The notes beneath the pieces were generated by a model, which was not told the origin of the DNA, did not search any database, and saw only the letters and a list, made by a program, of their open reading frames with translations. Positions 46,756 to 52,015 of a stretch of DNA of 52,015 bases are shown in pieces. Each line of letters opens with the position of its first letter. Within the stretch, counting starts at the first letter, position 1. The position numbers and the translations under genes are program-made. The DNA comes from Setaria digitata (Eukaryota > Nematoda > Chromadorea > Rhabditida > Setariidae), in NCBI GenBank assembly GCA_003640385.1, contig RCAB01000438.1, positions 1-52,015 on the forward strand, read 5' to 3'.

Positions 46756-49700
46756 NTTTTTTTAATAGGGGTTTAATTTTCTCTAGGATGGAGTTTGTGC
46801 CGATCGATTTTGGCTTGATCGTGAACATTGTTGTTGGTCAGCAAATGATAGTGTTTATAAAGATGCTGACTGTTCGGCTTGGACATCTTGGCCCGAAATG
46901 ATGCAGTTTTACGAACGAAATTTTTTCTATTATGTATTGGAATTATTTTTTTATTGTGGGTGGAGCGTGTTGATGACAGGAGTAACTGTAGCTTTGGTTA
47001 AGGTATTATTTAATTTGCCATTTTTTTGCTCATATTTCCACTTCAGCTTAGGAATACATGCAGTTTAATCAAGACGTAAATTGCATAAAATATTTTGATG
47101 GTTTACTTCAAAAACTTTTCTGGTAGTTGGGATGATTCCTTAATAGTGTTTTTGATTTGTACTGATTGGTCCAGCACACTTGATAACTGGTTTATTTAAA
47201 TTTTGAGGAGAAACGTCGTTGAATATCTTTTGTTTAGAGAGAAGAAAAAAGGGAATTCAGCATTAGCGGCATTTGAAGATGAGAAATGTCATGCATTCTC
47301 AAATCGATATTATTTTTGTGAAGAAAGGAACGACTTTTACAGAACATATTTTCTCATTTCAGGTTTTTGCTCCATATGCTTGCGGTTCAGGTATACCTGA
47401 AATCAAATGTATTTTATCCGGTTTTATCATCCGAGGTTACCTGGGTAAATGGACTTTCATTATCAAATCCGTCGGCTTGATTCTCGCATCTGCATCTGGT
47501 TAGCAGTAGTTTTCAAACTTAATCTGCAGTGTTTGTTGTTCTTTTTAAAAGAATAAGAATTATCATTGATGTCCAAACTTTAATTTGTGAAGGACAATTC
47601 CCTATTTGCTATTTTAGGTCTGAATTTGGGAAAAGAAGGTCCAATGGTGCATTTGGCTTGTTGCATAGGGAATATTTTTTCTTATTTATTCCCGAAATAT
47701 GGTTCAAATGAAGCCAAAAAACGCGAAATATTAAGTGCTTCTGCTGCAGCTGGTGTTTCAGTTGCATTCGGTGCTCCTATAGGAGGCGTTCTATTTAGGT
47801 ATGTTTGGTGCTTTTAAATTTTTTAAAATCAAATTTGATTTCATAAAGCAATAGTGTGTTTTTGCTACATTTTTTTTCTCTTTTGTATTTTTTCTCGCTC
47901 TCTAAATTATGGCATATATTATAATTGTGTTTCTATCATTAGACGTAGTTTTCATTAACTTATTTTGTTTGATAAAAGTATGGGTCGAAGATAATAGTGT
48001 CGTGTTATTGAAACTATATAAGCGAACTTCAAAAAATTTTCTATCTATGGACGGAGAATAATCTTTAAAAATTTTGTTTTGATTAGTTATGTTAAAATGA
48101 TTATAGCTTAGAAGAAGCAAGTTACTACTTTCCGTTGAAGACCATGTGGCGATCATTCTTCTGTGCTCTTATTGCCGGGATTATTTTACGAATAATGAAC
48201 CCATTTGGAAGTGACCAGGTACAGAAAATTATTTTAAGTGGCTCATATTTTCAAGGTTTTATTACGAATAATTATGATTTTATAGAGCTGTCAAACTTTT
48301 TCTTTGCACGTAATGGTGAAGGTTTCATATATTCTGCAAGGCTATTCCTTTTTATTCCTAACTGGACTAGATATTCCTGTAGCAGAGGTTTTTAGTAAAA
48401 TATTCTGTCTTTTAACCATCATTCTGATAATACATGGTTTTCTGGCACATTTCATATAAGCAGGAATTGAAATTGAAAATTCTAGACTTCCTTGTTTCAC
48501 GTTGACTATAGCATGAAGTGGACATTTGTCGAGCTTATTCCATTTGCTGGTCTTGGATTATTTGGTGGTGTCATTGGAAGTCTCTTTATATGGTGAGCAT
48601 TTTCTAAATCATAACTCTGCATTGCTTTTTGACCTATCTGTTGGTGTACTATCGTAGTAATTGGTAGTACAAGCAACCTTTATCACTGCTCTTTCCACTT
48701 CTTCTGAAATTTAGTTCCTTTTTTCCCTTTCTTTTAATGAAAGGTTTAATTGCAATTATTTTCAAGGGCGAACATAAAATGGTGTCGGTTTCGAAAAGCG
48801 AACAAGACTTTAGGTAGTAATCCAGTGAGAGAAGTTCTTGTTGTAACACTTATCACCGCATTCGTCAGTTACTTCAATCCGTATACTCGTCGAAGTTCCT
48901 CATCACTGATAAGACAAGTTGGCTTAGCTTCCATTATTTTATGCTGTAATTATTGCTCCGATGTGCTCCCGAGCTAATTTAATTCGCTTTCGAGTACGAC
49001 TAATGACTATTGAATTAATGTTGGCCTTTATGTAATTGAATTTGGTAGACGAGCTTAGTTTAACTTTGATCTTCATTAGTTTCATGAATTGCAGCTTTTC
49101 GATCGTTGTGGTCCGGAAGATTTCATGATGGACCTTTGTGATTATCAAAATAAAACATTCACTTATGATAAAGTGGATGATAATTATCACACTGGAGAAC
49201 TGGGAGCAGGAGTGCATGTAAAATTTGAAATTTATCCGTATCATATATTACCGTAAATCATTTTAATCATTTCCCTGAAATGTCGGACGCCTTGCGTACA
49301 AATATTGTTTGACGAGAAATAAATAGATTTGAAGTTTTAAGTTAATCTATTTCCTACGCGAGATACTATAGGATTCTAGGACATCTTAACATAGGATCTT
49401 AGACTTTACAATGTAAATTACTGAATAGTAAAAAAAAATTGTTCTATATGCTTGTCAACAGAAAGATGAAAAATATCACAGTAGGAACGAAACATTTCCA
49501 TGTTAGCTGAGATAGTTGCTTTATTCAATTCAAGGAAAATCATTGAATTTTACCCTCCAAATTAACTATATGCAGTGAACAGAAAAAAAAAAAGAAAAAA
49601 CTATCAGGATTTTCCTTCCGGAGAAGAAGACCTACATTTTGAGACATATTTGATCTGTATTCCATGAACTTTGATCCTAAATCATATTGTATGTATAAAT

Positions 49701-51928
49701 TGTCTCGACTTCACGACTGGTGTTGTCTTTCAGAGCGCTTTTGTTCGACTCATTTTGGCACTAATAATAAAATTGATACTAACAATATTCACATTTGGCA
49801 TCAAAGTTCCCGCCGGTTTGTTTGTGCCGAGTCTTGCAATGGGTGCCATTGCTGGACGTTTGTTGGGTATCACTGTAGAGGGTGTAGCCGCATCTTTGCA
49901 GGTATGTTAAAAGCTTTTTTATTTTTTTCTGGTGGTTATGTTTATTTTGTAAATGCTTTATAAAAAAAAAAAAAAAAAATAGTTGCTTATGGCAAATGTT
50001 CCGAACTTTATTTTAGCTCATAGTGCAAGGGTTGATGCTCTAACAGTAAAAATTATTATTAGCTTTCTAACTTTTATGTTTGCTCCTAGTACTGAATGGA
50101 ATTAGTGTTGTGCTACAACTGTAAACGACACTACTGACTAATTCTACTTCTACATATGCATATTTTAGAAGAATGATGAAATACACAACACTATTTGGGC
50201 ATGCCAAGTTGGTAAGGATTGTGTTATGCCTGGGCTTTATGCCATGGTTGGTGCTGCTGCCGTGCTTGGTGGCGTTACAAGGTTAGTTCCATTGTGTTAC
50301 TACCTGCAACTTACTGAAGTATTCAGTAAAATATTGTTTATTAATTCAATTTAAATAAATTTCAAATGAAGCTTTATTCCTTTGTTATGGCATATTTTGC
50401 AAAGAGAGAAAGAATTCACATTTCTTTGTCCGAGAATATTATAGTTAGAATTTTTTTCTGCGTCATTTCCTTGAAGTGTTACTTTCATAATAATTGATTT
50501 CACCTCACAGGATGACCGTGTCATTGGTTGTAATTATGTTCGAATTAACGGGAAGTCTCGAATTTATCGTGCCGACGATGGTTGCCACAATGTTTGCGAA
50601 GTGGATCGGTGATGCTTTCTACAAAATGGTAATTTTCTTATACGTACGTAACCGGAGTACTTCTATTGTTTCACTTTATGTGTAAAACGACATTGTTCCC
50701 ATCAATCAATTTTTCCTCTGCAGCTTCGGTACGCTGAGTTGAGTGCTTATGTGGTGAAATTTAATATTTCAGGGCATATACGATGCACACATAGACTTGA
50801 ATGGTTATCCATTTCTAGACAACAAAGGCGAATATCCATATTCTACTGTTGCCATTCAAGTAATGAAACCTGGACCAGGTATAGAGTTTTGTGTTTTTTG
50901 TGTTTGTTTTGTGCTTTTTTCTGACGTTTGGGCCTTCTAGACATATACTTTTGGTTGTGAAACAGTTTATTGAATTTTTCAGCTTTCTTTTTTCTACTTT
51001 TTAGGTGGTGGCTCATTACGGGTGATTACACAAGATACAATGACAGTTGGTGATATTGAAATCTTGCTACGTGAAACAAGCTATAACGGATTTCCAGTCG
51101 TTATCAGTGAAGAAAATTTGTACTTAGTGGGATTCTGTCCTCGGTTATTGTTTCCTTTTTTTTTAAGTCTTAAATTGGAATGTTTTTATTGTGATATCAC
51201 ATTAAGCACAAGTTCTTCGATTTTTTTATTGAAATTTCAGGCGTGAGTTGCAACTTGCTCTTCATTCTGCTCGCAAGTCACAGCCGTATGTTGTTACCAA
51301 TTCAGTCGTTTATTTCAACATGGATGTCCCTGAAGCAGTAAATGGTAGTCCAGCACCACTACGATTTCGTAAACTTATCGATTTGGTGATTTTTTATTAA
51401 TGAAATAATCTGTTGTATTATATATTATAGTCAGTTCAGTTTACTAATTCCTTAAATTATTTATTAAGTCCTAATCACTATAATTCTGATATAGCGAGTT
51501 AAACTTTCTTTTTCTTCCATGTTTTCGAGATAGTGGGCGCAAAAAAATCTATTCTAAAAACACTTGAAATTTTCGTAGAGGTCTCTAGAACTAAGTTCTT
51601 TTTTTTTTTTTTTCTAAATAAGTTGATGTTTTATTTCTTTACATTTGCTTTGATAAACTCTAACAAATTGCCTTGTAATTATAACCGTTAAATTTTTAAG
51701 GGGAAAAAGATGTTTACATCATTCAAAGGATGCTATAAATTGAGCTTTTAGGCGCCGATGACTGTAACTGATCAAACACCAATGGAAACAGTCATAGATA
51801 TGTTCAGAAAGCTTGGTTTGAGACAAGTATTGGTAACACGAAATGGTCGCCTTCTTGGTATAATCACCAAAAAAGATATCCTTGATTTCATGAAAATGGA
51901 TGGTATTTTTGAAAGTCACTCTTTCTAA
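44992..51928 (+). CDS. clh-5: ClC-3/4/5-type chloride/proton exchanger (844 aa)
   Basis: Eighteen exons: 44992-45018, 45598-45814, 45966-46044, 46296-46515, 46787-47002, 47363-47498, 47618-47798, 48107-48218, 48486-48592, 48767-48917, 49095-49217, 49734-49901, 50169-50281, 50511-50628, 50773-50878, 51005-51143, 51241-51385, 51752-51928. All phases agree and the sum is 845 codons. Diagnostic motifs: [22 protein letters not shown] (261-266), LGKEGPMVH with the gating glutamate E305, SLEEASYYF with the proton glutamate E362, [19 protein letters not shown] and [14 protein letters not shown]. Two CBS domains end the protein (about 690-740 and 785-840; [40 protein letters not shown]). Having both glutamates marks it as an exchanger, not a channel. 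Known ClC-3/4/5 proteins act in endosomal membranes. The N-terminus MSSSWISDE plus QSETTCLIS comes from a small first exon. A GT after GAT in the last exon could allow a different C-terminus beyond the window. The symbol is the C. elegans name by homology. Confidence 0.94.
46695..46764. repeat. Long poly-T tract with a single N
   Basis: A run of more than 50 T with one N at 46756, in the intron before exon 5 of the ClC gene. Homopolymer length here is not reliable. No flanking duplication is visible because the tract itself is uniform. Confidence 0.85.
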
Positions 51929-52015
51929 ATCATTTACTGTTCTTTTGTAAAGCTGTCATTCCTAATTACAGTTACTTGGTGTTTAATTTCCGGTTCCTGC
52001 AGTTGGTTTTCTCCT
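51929..52015 (+). other. 3' flank of the ClC gene
   Basis: The 87 bases after the TAA. No clear AATAAA signal is seen before the window ends; an ATTACAG/TTTCCGGTTCCTGCAG stretch could be an acceptor for an alternative last exon outside the window. Confidence 0.4.

Noticed and set aside
47203..47400. Plus-strand frame upstream of ClC exon 6
   Set aside because: It reads exon 6 in the wrong frame; the correct frame begins at the TTTCAG before 47363 with [13 protein letters not shown].
1..52015. CRISPR arrays, tRNA or rRNA genes, transposase or reverse transcriptase genes
   Set aside because: No regularly spaced repeats, tRNA box pairs, rRNA signatures or mobile-element protein motifs were seen on either strand by eye. 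A tRNAscan-SE, Infernal and RepeatMasker run would be decisive.

Overview
This window is nuclear DNA from a nematode. The evidence is direct: very AT-rich sequence with long A and T homopolymers, genes cut into many small exons, introns with GT donors and short TTTCAG-type acceptors, and several start codons only 1-15 bases after an AG that looks like a trans-splice acceptor. A nematode-type transthyretin-like gene fits this. The composition and long introns suggest a spirurid or filarial-like worm, but that is inference. No bacterial genes, CRISPR arrays, rRNA or tRNA genes, or viral genes were seen.

All gene models were built by hand by joining exons so that reading phase is kept across every intron. 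From left to right: (1) the last exon of a plus-strand gene that starts before the window (1010-1115); (2) a minus-strand gene for a 244-residue protein ending in an SH2-like domain (5193-10348); (3) a small plus-strand gene (11133-12229); (4, 5) two related minus-strand genes for small proteins with a proline-rich N-terminal part and one C-terminal membrane helix (13921-14901 and 17894-18652); (6) a BRD8-type bromodomain gene on plus (20441-27463); (7) a transthyretin-like secreted protein on plus (28204-29685); (8, 9) two unrecognised minus-strand genes, one for a cytosolic-looking protein (30257-31371) and one for a candidate glycoprotein (31956-33394); (10) a full STRIP1/2 (FAM40, Far11) gene of 22 exons on minus (36079-43440); (11) a full ClC-3/4/5-type chloride/proton exchanger of 18 exons on plus (44992-51928), divergent from STRIP.

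The three recognised housekeeping proteins act in unrelated pathways: BRD8 in the NuA4/TIP60 chromatin complex, STRIP in the STRIPAK phosphatase-kinase complex, and ClC in endosomes. The most unusual part is the left 20 kb. Three minus-strand genes there (2, 4, 5) each carry a short YE[PT][IL] motif followed by a proline run, and one of the three encodes an SH2-like domain that lacks the usual phosphotyrosine-binding arginine. This may be a nematode tyrosine-motif adaptor set, which is a hypothesis only.

The assembly has defects. Seven of eight single-N positions sit between two near-identical copies of 60-200 bases, which are unmerged contig ends. One of these duplicates an exon of the transthyretin-like gene. 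A run of 16 N lies in a TA repeat that also holds a stray 32-base copy of a BRD8 exon.
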